64,000 nucleotides of DNA from the NCBI RefSeq assembly GCF_900497805.2, contig NW_020954636.1, positions 69,618 to 133,617 of the forward strand, in the 5' to 3' direction. The notes under the pieces were generated by a model, which was not told the DNA's origin, searched no databases, and saw only the letters and a list, made by a program, of their open reading frames with translations. Every line of letters begins with the position of its first letter. The stretch's first letter is position 1. The translations under genes were made by a program, and so were the position numbers. The DNA comes from Vombatus ursinus (taxonomy: Eukaryota; Chordata; Mammalia; Diprotodontia; Vombatidae). This document shows, one piece after another, positions 15,306 to 28,028 of the stretch.

Positions 15306-15364
15306 AGGCACCTAAGCCCTGTTTCTGCCCCTTCCTTTGGTATTCGGTGTTGGGACATGATGCC

Positions 15365-15370
15365 AATAAA
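15365..15370 (+). promoter_or_regulatory. Poly(A) signal of trypsinogen gene 1
   Basis: AATAAA 60 bases after the stop codon, followed by a GT/T-rich stretch. The short 3'UTR is typical of trypsinogens and is conserved in the other two copies. Confidence 0.85.
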
Positions 15371-16663
15371 ATGATGTTCTATTACTTGCTCTTTCCTTTG
15401 CTTGAGTTTCAATTCTTTTTTCTTCTAAGGAAATGGGAATGCTTTTGGACCAAAATGTGGCAATACAGCACAGCCCGATGGCAAACTCACCCCTCCAGAA
15501 GTCAATTCATGTAACTCTATGTAGATAAGACAGTGGCTCTCTCTGAGACAGGAATATTTCCCCTTGGTTAAAAAACAAAAACAAATGTAATAGACCTATT
15601 TTTTTTTCCATTTCAGTTGTACAGAGGGTTAATTTTAGCATCAATCCTTCTTTATCCCCAGCTACTGAGGAGTTAGTGGTATTAAAATCATGCCAGGTTA
15701 TCATAGACAAACTGGTAGACATCTGTAAAGGAAGCATATGGGGGTATGGTTGTGGAGGGGTTATCTACCTCAACTGTTTCTTCCTGAAACTATTTCCCAA
15801 AGTGATGTCTTTGAGCCTCTCTAATTCATCCTCAACATCTTCTCCCTTTTCAATTTTCTATCAATTTATTAATTCAAGAATCATTTTAGTGACTACTGCT
15901 AGACCCTAGGCTGGAGGGTAAAAATCATTGCTACAACATGATCCTCGGCCTGTAGAGCTTATAGTATAGTATGGAGATAAGAAACAAATGCAGGAAAATA
16001 AAATATAATATAAGTACCTTTGAGAGTTGCAGAATAAACTACTTGAATGTCTAAAGTTGTGTGGCACTGAACAAGACATTGACCTTTCTCAGTCCTTTGA
16101 TTTTCTCATTTGTAAAGTGGGAATCATAATAGCACCCACCTACAGGGTTGTTAGAAGGGCAATGTGCATAGTGTTTTATAAACCTTAATGTGCTATATAA
16201 ATGTTAGCTATTATTATATTACTACCACCTGTGAGGATGAAGGAAGGTTTCCTGTAGGAGGTGATAGTTAAAGTAGGCTTTAAAGGGAAGTCATTCAGGA
16301 GGGAAAAGGGAGAGAAAGAACAGATGTTTCAGGGATCTAATGGTTTCTCCTCCCCATCTCCAAGTGCTTTAATTCCAAGGCTATGAGACTCCAAAGGACA
16401 ATTCCCACCTCTGAAAATAGGAATAGTGACTGGAGATTTTTTAGCCTGGTGGTGATGAATTGGTAGAGCCAGGAGGTTGAAGTATTAGGAAAGTAAGTTC
16501 TGGAGTTTCTAGGAAGGCAATATAGAAAAAGAGGGGTAAAGAACATGAGGGACTCATGAGAGACACCTTAGTTCCACGAAAAGATAAGAAAACAAAGAAA
16601 GACTGCAAAATACATGAGTGATATAAAAAAAATAATGTTAGACCTAGTCAGAAGGGATCTGAG
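15371..16663. other. 3' flank of gene 1, shared by all units, with a MIR
   Basis: Collinear with 48783-50240 (unit 2) and 62895-63465 plus 63885-64000 (unit 3). A plus-strand MIR/CORE-SINE tail lies at about 16030-16225 ('TCTCATTTGTAAAGTGGGAATCATAATAGCACCCACC', 'GTTAGCTATTATTAT'). No gene seen. Confidence 0.7.
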
Positions 16664-16830
16664 TGGGGCAGCTAGGTGGCACAGTGGATACAGCACCGGC
16701 CCTGAATTCAGGAGGACCTGAGTTCAAATCCGGCCTCAGACCAAACACTTGACACTAGCTGTGTGACTCTGGGCAAGTCACTTAACCCCAATTGCCAAAA
16801 AACAAACAAACAAAAAAAAAAAACAAAAAA
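16664..16830 (+). mobile_element. WSINE1-type SINE, present only in unit 1
   Basis: Starts 'GGGGCAGCTAGGTGGCACAG' and ends in an A-rich tail with AAAC repeats. Possible target duplication CAGAAGGGA/CAGAAGAGA. Unit 2 reads straight through the site near 50245, so insertion followed the duplication. It sits in an older MIR (about 16840-17000; complete at 50245-50430). Confidence 0.85.
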
Positions 16831-16999
16831 CAGAAGAGACATGGGTTCGATCCCTGATCTGATATTTATTATGATATAATAAGGTATGTGAATCTGTATA
16901 TGCCATTTAAACTGTCTAAACAATATGATTTTGAGAAAACATTGTACAAACTTCAAAATACTACTTAAATGTTAGTTGTTATTGATAGTTGTTGGAATC

Positions 17000-18845
17000 T
17001 GAGAAGAAGACATTATTTTTGGCCACCCATGGAAGGATAAACTCAGCTTAAACTGAGAGAGAATATAGGCTTTCCAGAGAGCCAGGCAAAAGAAATCCTG
17101 GACTCAGAATGGACTGGAGTTAGGGCATGAGGCTGGAAGAATATATTCAGTCTGAATGAAATCAGTGACATGTTTCCAAAGCCAGACAAAGCAAACATCT
17201 ACTCATCTGTGTTCATCTTATTCGTCACCTTACCTTGTTTGTAGTTCTTTCTTCTCCGTGGATCTTTGTCATGCTGAAGACTACAGAGATTGGATGCTTG
17301 GGTGGGGGAGTGGGAGCAGGAGAGAGGGCATATAGAAATGGCTGCATTCCTGGAACCAGTGGCATGAAAGGGACCCCCAAGTCCTTCATTAATGACAGTG
17401 GAGATGGATTACTCATGAGTAGCTTCATCTTACTTCTCTAAGACTCTCCTCCTACTCGTCCACAGTGTCTATTGTTTCCCATTCCTCTCTGTGTGACTCT
17501 CTTCAAAGCATTCATATTTTTGGTGATATAGCAGGCATAGTCAAACACAACCCTAATCTTCACATATCATAATTGCACAGCATGTTTGGTATGAGGAACC
17601 CCACACACAAGAAGAAATAAATGATGATTTCTACAAGGATGACATGGCTCTCTACCCAGGACCCTTCAGTTATGTGGTTTGGGTGCTATTTTCTTTAAGC
17701 CTAAGGAAATAGAGCAGGCCACAGTATTAATCATGTACCAAGGGAGTTTAGTTAGCTGAGTGCAACATCTGAATTGCCCAACAAATGCCAGTCTACTTGA
17801 ACTACTAGCGTGGGCTTTGTCTACTCTCTAATGCATGTAATGAGTAGCTTCTCCAGTGTCCACAGGGAGAACAGAAAACTCTACATTGCCAATCCGCTGG
17901 GGCCACAATGGCATAAGAACATCTTTGACTTATCTCTCCCTGGCAAGGTCCTAATTTAACCCTGGAGATGACTTGGAACCTTGTTCAAAATATTAAAATA
18001 TAAAATTTGCTGTTTATAGTTAGCCTAGGCCCACTGATGGATTATATTTTCTTATACCATTCCCCAGTGTATTCATAGACTCAGAGATTTACCATAGTTT
18101 ATTCAGAGAACAAAGTAAAAAGGAAGCTAGACCAAACACTCTTGCATGGCTAAAATTGCCTTTAACCATCTCCTTTTCCTTGCCCTGTGCCCATTTCCCT
18201 CCTAGATTTTTTGGCGAAGATGGGGAACAATCCATACCACACATGAGCACTATTTCTATAAAGGAATGGATGGAACTGGTATGAGCTACATGTTTTAAAA
18301 TCATGAACCAAAAAGGACAAAGCTGTTTTGCTGACCTCACCAGTTGAACAGAACTCATAATACCCAGCATTCTCTGCTTCAAGATCAGGTCTCTTAACTG
18401 TGCTGGCCTCCCCAGTACCACCTTTTACCTCACTCCCAGGGCCTCCTTTAGATACATGGCAATAATGGTAACTGCCAAAACTTTGTTTGTTTTTCTCTAG
18501 CTCTGGTAACAGTTTCCATGCCTCTCTGCATTATCTCCATTAACCCTATCTGACCCCAAAAGTCCAAATGCCAAAGGAATAAAAAGTATTAATATCATTA
18601 TTTTTGTCCTATTGATTAGCTTCCTCCCCAAAACATGAAACTGCTGCTGCTATGTTCTTTTCATCCTAGACACAGTTGTGGTAGACTCATTGTTGGTGAT
18701 GTGTCTGACCATTAAATTTCTTCTATTGTTTTTTGTGGAAATTATCCTTAGCCTCAGTACCTCCACAGATTTGTAAAAGGTAGTGCAGACTCATTAAACT
18801 ACAGAATAAATAGTCTATCTATCCCTATTATTGTAGATAAATTCA
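17000..18845. other. Shared flank, no gene seen
   Basis: Collinear with 50430-52080 of unit 2 with some insertions and losses: about 17220-17620 is missing from unit 2. A segment at 18285-18425 also occurs twice in unit 2 (see findings). Open frames such as 18089-18421 on the minus strand reflect this repeat and match no family I recognise. Confidence 0.6.
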
Positions 18846-18849
18846 GGGA

Positions 18850-19078
18850 TTCTTTCAGTCATTCAGTCAATTGTATCTCACTCTTAGTGACCTGATATGG
18901 GGTCTTCTCCACAAAAATACTGGAGTGGTTTGCTGTTTCCTTTTCCAATAAATTAAGGCAAACAGTGGTTAAACAACATGTCCAGGGCCACACAGATCAT
19001 GTTTGAGGCAGGATTTGAACTCAGGTCTTTTGGACTCCAGGCCCAGAACTCCATCCACTGAACCATCTAGCTGCCTCC
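18850..19078 (-). repeat. WSINE1-type SINE
   Basis: Reverse complement of a complete SINE, from 'TCAGTCATTCAGTC' to 'AACCATCTAGCTGCCTC'. The orthologous position in unit 2 (52085-52312) is occupied too, so it predates the duplication. Confidence 0.88.
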
Positions 19079-19187
19079 TTTGGATAATTTAACTAAAGTT
19101 AAATTAAGTGATACTATTCATCTGTGATGAATAGTACATAGGATATAATTCATCTGTTAATGATAATTCAGCTTAGTTATAGTTATG

Positions 19188-19446
19188 AGCAGCTAGGCGG
19201 TACAGTGAATAGAGCACTGGGCTTATAATCAAGAAGATTCATCTTCATGAGTAAAAATCCAGTCTAAGATGCTTACTAGGTGTCTGGTCCTGGGCAAGTC
19301 ACTTGACATTCATCTTAGTTCTTCATTTGTAAAAATGAGTTGAAGAAGGAAATAGCAAACTACTCCAGTGTCTTTGCCAATTTTTTTTTTAAAAATCCAA
19401 ATGGGGTTACAAAGACAGACACAACTGAAACAACTGAACAACAATT
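19188..19446 (+). repeat. WSINE1-type SINE
   Basis: Starts 'GAGCAGCTAGGCGGTACAG', ends 'ACACAACTGAAACAACTGAACAAC'. Shared with unit 2 (52425-52730). Followed by shared DNA with a MIR at about 19840-20020 (unit 2 copy at 53105-53290). Confidence 0.88.
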
Positions 19447-20300
19447 AAATCAGCTTAGAGCTCATTTGCAACATTGATGGATAAGGAACCATTTTCCTAT
19501 TATTATCTTGAAACTCCACTGTCTAGTTTCTACACCTTCTGGGACAAACAGAATATTATTTATTATTTACCCCTTAGACATGACAGGGACTACTTCAGCA
19601 GGTGCCGGGGCAAACTGAATTGCTGAGGTTAACTATCATGTATAAAATTAACTCATCTTGTTTTTCCTTATGAAGCACATGATATCAACAGGGTCATGGC
19701 ATTGGGAACCATTTCTTTGGGTTCCTCTGGCATTATCTCCAATAATCTTGCTCTCAAATGTCACATGCAAGTATTCCCATCTTTCATTACTGCCCACTTC
19801 CCATGTCCTCCCCCAACCTCCACTGCAATCTGGAGTCTTGAGTTAAAATCCTACATTTGCCACATTCTGTCTGTGTGGGTAAGTCAAAGCCTTACTGAGC
19901 ATTACTTTCCTTATCTATGAAAAGGTATAATAACATTTGCCTTGCCTGCCATATGGGATTTTTAAAGGTTCAATGAAATAACATTGGTAAAAATACTTTG
20001 AAAAGCTAGAACATTAAAGAAAAATATGTTTATGTTCTTATCAGTCTCACTATTATTTTGTAGGGATGATCCCTGAAATGAGGCACAGAATCACACAATT
20101 ATAGAATTCAAGGGTTGTAAGTGATTCACTTTAGTTCCTAATTCAGCATGCAGATTGTTCTCCTTTATAGAGAAAACATCAACAAAATAGGGATTATGTA
20201 GCTTTCTTTCCTTTGACCATTGTGATTATCCCACCTACCCGTATTTTGATCTTTCTATTTAATTCGACATAGGTTAAACACATCAACACTTGCACATGTG

Positions 20301-20340
<40 letters not shown>

Positions 20341-20976
20341 TACATATACACATACACACAACCTTTGCCCCAGTTCATTCTGGCCTTTAGCTCTCCTGAT
20401 TTACCTCTCTTATAGAAATACACGACTCTTCTCTCTTTATCTTTAATGACCCATCCTTTTTGCCTTATGTTTCTTCATATGCTTTTTTAAAATGTAAGTT
20501 GGATAATGAATTCATTTTATATCTGTTAATCTCTTCCCTCAGCCTCTTCTTTTCTTACTCATCAGAACTATACTTTTGTGTTTTCATAATTTTATTTTTG
20601 AAAACTTTGTATTTTTTTCCAGGTTACCTTTGTCAGGAGTCAGTGCCATGAGACAGATGGCTGTCCATTACCCAGCATTCCAGCTATTACTTTTACATTT
20701 TAAGCTTTTTTGTCTAGAACATGTGACTCAAGGCTCAGTCCCTACCTATGGACCTCTGCCAAAATATAATTCTGATGACTAAGAAAAAGGGAGGCTGTTT
20801 AGAAAGACTAAAAGATACAAAAGGAATTCTCTATCCAACTTACATTTTAAAATGACATATACAGAATAAAGCATGAAAAGGTCAATGAGGTAAAGAGAGA
20901 AGAATCACATAATTCTATTTAAGTGTTATCAGGGTAAAAAAAACCCAGAATGAACTGAGGTCAAGATAAGTGTAGG

Positions 20977-21020
<44 letters not shown>
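20301..21020 (+). repeat. (CA)n and (GT)n microsatellites, shared with unit 2
   Basis: CA repeats at about 20307-20337 and GT repeats at 20978-21018. Unit 2 has CA repeats at 53580-53632 and GT repeats at 54275-54312 in the same order. The DNA between is unique-looking and collinear. Confidence 0.9.
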
Positions 21021-21239
21021 TGTGTGTATACACATATGCAATTTAACCAATGTTGGATTAAAAAGGAAGATCAAAGAAAGGATAGATGGGATGATCACAG
21101 TAGTCAAAGAAAGCAGAGCTACCCTATTCCCATTTTCTTTATATTTTCTCTATAAAGGAATAATATTCAGACAAAAATATAAATTAAATCTAACTCAGGA
21201 GTTAGCAAATGAGTTCTAAACAGCTCAAATGAATTTAAG

Positions 21240-24200
21240 GGGGAGTTCCACTTCCAGGAGCCAAGATGGCAGAGTAAGAGGTAAGTAGTTCTTACCCTCC
21301 CATATTAACCTCTGAAAACCCAGAAAATATAGCCAAAAGAGAAACCCTGGAACAGCTGAACCAGAAGAAAGACAGGATGCAGCAGTCCTGTAGCCCAGGT
21401 AGCTGGAGGGATTAAAGAGAAAGGCCCCTCTTGCCCTGGGGAAGGGAATCAGTACAGAAAGGAGGTGTCCCAGCAAGCTAGGGAAAACCCCACCTCAGCA
21501 TACCAGGAGGAGATCCTGAAACCTAGGTGGAGGAGCTGGCAAACACCAACACCTGGACCCCACAGTGCCTCAGTGAGGGCTGGGGAACCAGTGGAAACGA
21601 GCATGGAAACCCACCAGGTGCCTTAGCATTCTACAGCAAATGGGTCTCCCAGTGCCTCAGCAAAAATACAGGAAGCAGCACTACAAAGGGCTGCGTACAG
21701 ATAAACACCCTGCACCATCCATCTGAAAGGAGCAGAAGAAAGTGAAAGGAAAGGAAAAGCAGGCAACCTAGAGTTTCCCTAGAGTTCCATCCTTGCTGAT
21801 TCCAGCCCAACACCAGGTAAGCTGCCAGAAAAGAGCAATTTAAATATCATGGCACCACAGTCAGGATTACACAGGACCTTGCAGCTTCTACATTAAAAGA
21901 CCATAGGACGTGGAATATAATATTCCATAAGGCAAAGGAGCTTGGATTACAACAAGGATCAATTCCCCAGTGAAAATAAGCATGATCTTTCAGGGGAGGA
22001 GATGGATATTCAATGAAATAGGAGACTTCCAAACCTTCATGGTAAAAAAAAGGACCAGAGCTCAACAGAAAATTTGATCTTCAAATACAACACTCAAGAG
22101 AGACATAAAAAGGTAAACGGTACAGAAAAATACAACATGTTGTTAAAGGAACAAACTGTTTGCATCCATACAAGTAAAGATGACACTTGTTACTCTTGAG
22201 AACTGTATTGTTATTACACCATGTTCAAGGGGTATACATAAAGGAGGTGGATATAAGTTGACTTTGATGTAATGATAAAAAAAATCTAATCAAGTGGGTT
22301 AAATGGATCCAAGTAAGTGGATTAATCTGATCTAAGAAAATGTACTGAGACAAAAGGAAAGAAGAAGGCAGAGAAGGGTAAATTATATTACAGGAAAAGG
22401 CACAAACACCTATTACAGCAGAGGGAAAGAAGGCAGGGAGATGAGCATTGTCTGAACCTTACACTCATCAGATTTGACTCAAGAAGGGAATAACATAATC
22501 AGTTAGGTATAGAAATATAACTATCCCTATAGGTGGTAGGAAGGAAAAGGGGAAAGAGGAATAGAAGGGAAGGAAGAAGTAGTAAGGGTAAAGGGGAAGA
22601 AAAGGGGCTAATAGAAAGGAGGTGGGACTGAGGGAAATGGTGGTCAAAAGCAAAACACTAGTGAGGAGGGAAAGGGAGAAAGGAGAAAGAAAAGCATAGA
22701 CAGGGGGAGAAAAAGATGGAGAGAAAGACATAGATAGTAATCATAACTGTGAATGTGAATGGGATGAATTCTCCTAAAAAGCGAAAGCAGATAATAGAAT
22801 GGATTAAAAACCATAATCCTACCATATGTTTTTTATAGGAAACACATTTGAAAAAGAGCAACACACACAGGGTAAAGGTAAAAGGCTGGAGCAGAATATA
22901 TTATGCTTCAACTGAAGTAAAAAAAGCAGGGGGTAGCAATCTTGATCTCAGACAAAGCAAAAGCAAAAATAAATCTTATCAAAAGAGATAAGAAAGGAAA
23001 CCACGTACTGCTAAAAGGCACCATAGACAATGAAGTAATATCATTACTAAACATATATGCACCAAATGGTATAGCATCCAAATTCTTAGAGGAGAAGTTC
23101 AGGGAGTTATAGGAAGAAATAGACAACAAAACTATACTAGTGGGGGACCTCAACTTCCCGCTCTCTGAACTAGATAAATCTAACCACAAAATAAATAAGA
23201 AAGAAGTTAAGGAGGTGATTAGAATATTAGAAAAGTTAGGTATGAAAGACCTCTGCAGAAAATTGAATGGGAATAGAAAGGAATATACTTTTTTTTTTCT
23301 TGGCAGTACATGGCACATACACAAAAATTGACCATGTACTAGGGCATAAAAACCTCACAATCCAATGCAGAAAGGCAGAAATATTGAATGCTAACTTTTC
23401 AGATCATGATGCAATAAAAATTATATGTAATAAAGGGCCATGGAAAGATTGAAAGACTAAAAAATAATTGGAAACTAAATAATCTAATCCTAAAAAAGAT
23501 TGGGTCAAACAACAAATCATAGAAACAATCAATAACTTTATTCAAGAGAATGACAATAATGTGAAAACATACCAAAACTTACGGGATGCAGCTAAAGCAG
23601 TTCTAGGGAAAGTTTTTTTTTATCTCTAAATGCCTGTATGAATAAAATAGAAAAAGAGGAGATCAATAAATTGAGAATACAACTAAAAAAACTAGTAAAA
23701 GAACAAATTAAAAATCCTCAATTAAACACCAAATTAGAAATATTGAAAAGCAAAGGAGAAATGAAGAAAACTACTGAACTAATAAATAAAATTAAGAGCT
23801 GGTGTTACGAAAAAACCAATAAAATAGATAAACCTTTGGTCAATTTAATTTAAAAAAAAGAAAGAAGAGAACCAAATTACCAGTATCAAAAATGAAAAGG
23901 GCAAATCCACCACTAAGGAAGAGGAAGAAAAATACTTAAATAACCCTGTCTCAGAAAAAGAAATTTAACAAGCCATTAATCAACTCCCTAGGAAAAAATC
24001 TCCAGGGTCAGATAGATTTACAAGCAAATTCTATCAAACATTTAAAGAACAATTAATTCCAATACTACATAGACTATTTGGGAAAATAGGTGAAGAAGGA
24101 GTCATACCAAATTCTTTTTATGATACAAATATGGTGCTGATACCTAAACCTGGAAGAGTCAAAACAGAAAAAGAAAATTATAGACCAATTTCCCTAATGA

Positions 24201-24998
24201 ATATAGATGCAAAAATTTTAAATAAAATATTAGCAAATAGATTACAGAAACTTATCACAAGAATAATACACTATGACCAGGTAGGATTTATACCAGGAAT
24301 GCAGGGCTGGTTCAATATTAGGAAAACTATCAGCATAATTGATCATATCAACACCAAAACTAACAGAAACCACATGATCATCTCAATAGATGCAGGAAAA
24401 GTTTTCGACAAAATACAACACCTATTCCTATTAAAAACATTAGAGAGCATAGGAATAAATGGAGTCTTCCTTAAAATAATAAATAGCATCTACCTAAAAC
24501 CTTCACCAAGCATCATATGTAATGGGGATAAGTCAGAAGCATTTCCAATAAAATCAGGGGTGAAACAAGGATGTCAATTATCACCACTGTTGTTCAATAT
24601 TGTACTGGAAACGTTAGCTTTAGCAATAAGAGAAGAAAAGAAATTGAAGGACTTAGAATTGGCAAAGAAGAAACAAAGCTATCATTCTTTGCAGATGATA
24701 ATGATGATATACTTAGAGAATCCTAGAGAATCAAGTAAAAAAACTACTTGAAATAATAAACAACTTTAGCAAGGTTACAGGCTATAAAATAAATTCACAT
24801 AAATCATTGGCATTTCTGTATATTACCAACAAAGCCCAACAGCAAGAGATAGAAAGAAAAATTCCATTTAAAGCTACTGTAGACATTATAAAATATTTAG
24901 GAGTCTACCTCCTGAAACAAAGCCAGGAACTATATGAACACAATTACAAAACACTTATCACACAAATAAAGTCATATCTAAATAAGTGGAAAAACATC
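21240..24998 (+). mobile_element. L1 LINE with 5' end but truncated 3' end
   Basis: Starts with an L1 5' end (CCAAGATGGCAGAGTAAGAG), has the ORF1 C-terminal part at about 21840-22090 (QDLAASTLKD-like), the purine-rich spacer, then ORF2 from 22743 (TVNVNGMNSPKKR, GDLNFPLS, NFSDHDAIKI; RT pieces [10 protein letters not shown] and [16 protein letters not shown] in the open frame 24131-24751). It stops inside ORF2 (SYLNKWKN) and lacks the usual 3'UTR. AATGAATTTAAG flanks both ends (21228-21239 and 24999-25010) as a 12-base target duplication, and unit 2 shows the empty site at 54514-54526. ORF1 is mostly lost and ORF2 has several stops and frameshifts. Confidence 0.88.
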
Positions 24999-25135
24999 AA
25001 TGAATTTAAGTCACAAGGCCTGGATACAATTTATGGTTAGTTAAAGAATTTGCAAATGTGACTGCTAAATAAATCATGGATAATGATTTTTAAAACAAAG
25101 TATGAACAAAGACATGCAAAAATAGTTAAGAATAG

Positions 25136-28028
25136 AGAAGATCCTGGAAAGATGGTGGAAGAGGTCAGAAAATTCCAAGCTCTCTATATTTTCCCCACAA
25201 ATGAGATAAAATAGCACCTCAGGGTGAACATAGAGTGGTTAAACATAAACAAGAATTGGGGCTAAACTGTGGTCCTCCTTAGACAATCAGAGAAGATCTG
25301 AAGAAAAATCCCAGGACTGAGGTTTGGTCCCTGTGAAGAGTAAACACCTCTAGACTAGTTCCTCTGAACAGGCAAGCAAGAAGCCCTGGGGTTAGGTGGG
25401 TTGAGAGGTGACCTCCACCCCAGCTACAGGAACTTTCACCTCCCAGACAGTGAGTGGAGTTGGGTGTCTGAGCCAGGGAACATTGAGTGAACCTTGGCTG
25501 ATAAGGAATGCCAGACCTAGTTGTGCTGCCAAGACATGACCCGGAGTAAGGAGGAACCAGCACATGCCAAGTTAGTGCAGAAGCAGTGGGGTGGGGACTC
25601 TGTAGGCTGTGGGCATTTACAGGAGGCTACAATTCTTGGTTTCAGTTCCCAGCTACAGAGAAGAACTGAAAGAGGATCTCAGGCCAGAGGCACCATCTCC
25701 CATACGCCAGGAATAGAGGTGATTGCAAAACATTAGCTGCTATAAATTTTTTTTTTTTAAAAAGCAGGCAAAGGAGAAAAAAATCCAACCACAGAAAGTT
25801 ATTATGGGAATAGAGAAGACCAGGGTTACTCTTCATTGAAGGATATTTATGAAGTAAAAATAGCCTCTCCTACCACAAAGATTAACATCAAATGGTCACC
25901 TGCCCCAAAAGAATTCATAGAAGAACTTTGAAGAGATTTAAAAAATCAAATGAGAGAAATTAAGGAAAAATAAAAACAAATAAGAACAATCCAAGAAAAA
26001 CAAGAAGATTATGAAAAGAAAGTCAACCAATTAGAAAAGGAGATCCAGAATCTTAAGGAAGAAAACAACTTGAAAACCAGAATTGGCAAGGGAAAGCAAG
26101 TAAAGTTATGAGAACAACAAATAATAAAGCAAAATATAAAAAATGAATAAATAGAAGAGAATGTGAAACATCTTATAAGAAAAAGCACTGATTTGGAGAA
26201 CAGAAAACATAAGAATAATTGGAATACTTAAAAGTTATGATAAAAAAAGAATCTCGATGCAATAACATAAGAAATAATTAAAGAAAATAGTCCTGAAGTG
26301 TTAGAACAAGTGGGGAAAGTAGAAATGCAAAAAATCATCAAACACCACTTGAAAGAGATCCTATTAGGAAAACCTGCAGTAATATCACAGTCAAATTTCT
26401 AAATCCCCAGCTCAAGGAGAAAATATGAACAACAAGAAAAAACAATTTAAATATAGTGGTGCCACAATTAGAATCACACAAGACCTAGCAGCAGCTACAC
26501 TAAAAGAGCACAGGTCTTGGAACACTATATATTGAAAAACAAAAGAATTGGGATTGTGGCAGAAAATTTCATACCCACCTTAGTTAAGCATAATCCTGAA
26601 CAAAAAAAAATGGATATTTAATGAATTGCCAGACTTTCAGGATATTGTTTAAAAAAAAATTTAATAGAAGATTTGACATACAAGAGCCAAGAAAAATATA
26701 AGGTACATACCAAAGACTAATTCCAAGGGACTCAATAAGGACAGACTGTTTACTTTTTATATGAAGAAATGTTAAACAGATGTCTATGATTTTTATTAGT
26801 AATTGCATAGTCCATAAGAAAGATTGGGGTAGAACAGAGTGTGATATGATTTTTTTAAAAGTATAACCATTTAGTTACAGGTAAAATGAATAATTATCTC
26901 ATACAAATGAAGAGCAAGAGGAAGAACTGAAGAGGGTTGGTAGTTCTCAAACTCTACTTTCATTGGGAATGGGTTTAAGAGGGAACAATACATATACATC
27001 TAGAAGGGTTTAAAAATCTTCTATATTCAGAAAAAAATAAAAGGTTAAGGGTATAGGGAGGGGGAAGAGGATACAGGATGGATTTTTGGAGGTGAGGGTA
27101 AGGCAATAGGATAAGGGGGATATAGAGGGATATTTAGATTACTGGGAATGGGAGGACAAGGGAGGGATCTTGGGAGAGGGTTGGTTAGGTAATAAGAGTG
27201 CAAGGTAATGGGTAGAAGTAAAATAGAGGAGTAGAGATAGGAAATCTATAAAGATCAGCAATAGAAATTGTTAGGGAAAAAGGAAGAGGGGTGGGAATCA
27301 TGATCTTGGACAATGTTAAGGCTAAAATAGATTTAATCAAAAGAGAAAAATAAGGAAACTATACTGTGTCAACCATATTCATCAATGTTGCTTTGAACTA
27401 TTTAAAATAAATAGACAGTCTAAGGTTGGAATATTGCTGTGGTATAGGAAAAGATGAACTTGGAAATATATGGAAAGACTTGGACTTATGAAGGAAAAGG
27501 TTATCCACCCTGAGATAAACAGAGGGCAAGCAAGTATAGTATGGTCTTACATAGATGCATATTAATGCGTATGTCTATATATGAGTATATGCATGTGTAA
27601 GTGGGTGCATGTAAGTGTGTATGTATGTATATGTTTATATGTGTATATATGTACATATGTGTATGTATGTGTGTATGTATGTATATATGTGTATGTATAT
27701 ATATTGTAGCCTGTTTCGGGGAAGGGGGTGGCAGGAGGCAGAGGGAAAAAAAGACCAAAGTAAAAAGTGCCTAACATAGAACAAATGAAAACTTACAAAG
27801 AAGAAAAGAAAAGATGGACAGCTCTGAACATGATGCATAGCATTTATTATATAGGCTTTCCTGAAATGGAAATTTATTGCTGTATATTTTGAATCCCGTC
27901 TTATGTTCTGCTGTGCACATGGCAATGCTTTTTTCCCCTTTCTTTATTTTGCATTTAAGTTTCAATATTGAAGTTTACAATATGTTTCTTTTTCTTTTCT
28001 TATTGTGTATTTTTTTAAATGAAAAAAA
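25136..28028 (+). mobile_element. HAL1-like (ORF1-only) L1 element
   Basis: About 2.9 kb. It opens with a distinct 5' end (AGATCCTGGAAAGATGGTGG), then a G-rich leader, then A-rich ORF1 with coiled-coil-like Lys/Glu/Asn-rich coding (about 25840-26110) and the ORF1 C-terminal part (about 26440-26720). A purine-rich spacer, a (TATG)n tract (27570-27710) and a 3' end with A-rich tail at 28022-28029 follow. No endonuclease or reverse-transcriptase part is present. It has the same layout as the nested copy at 30651-33393. ORF1 is broken by several stops. Confidence 0.7.

Noticed and set aside
16664-16830. tRNA-like sequence (also at the start of the other SINEs)
   Set aside because: It is the tRNA-derived head of the marsupial SINE with A-rich tail and target duplication, not a tRNA gene.
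27501-27925. Overlapping frames rich in Tyr, Thr, His and Ile on the minus strand
   Set aside because: They are translations of a (TATG)n microsatellite and the adjacent HAL1-like 3' end.
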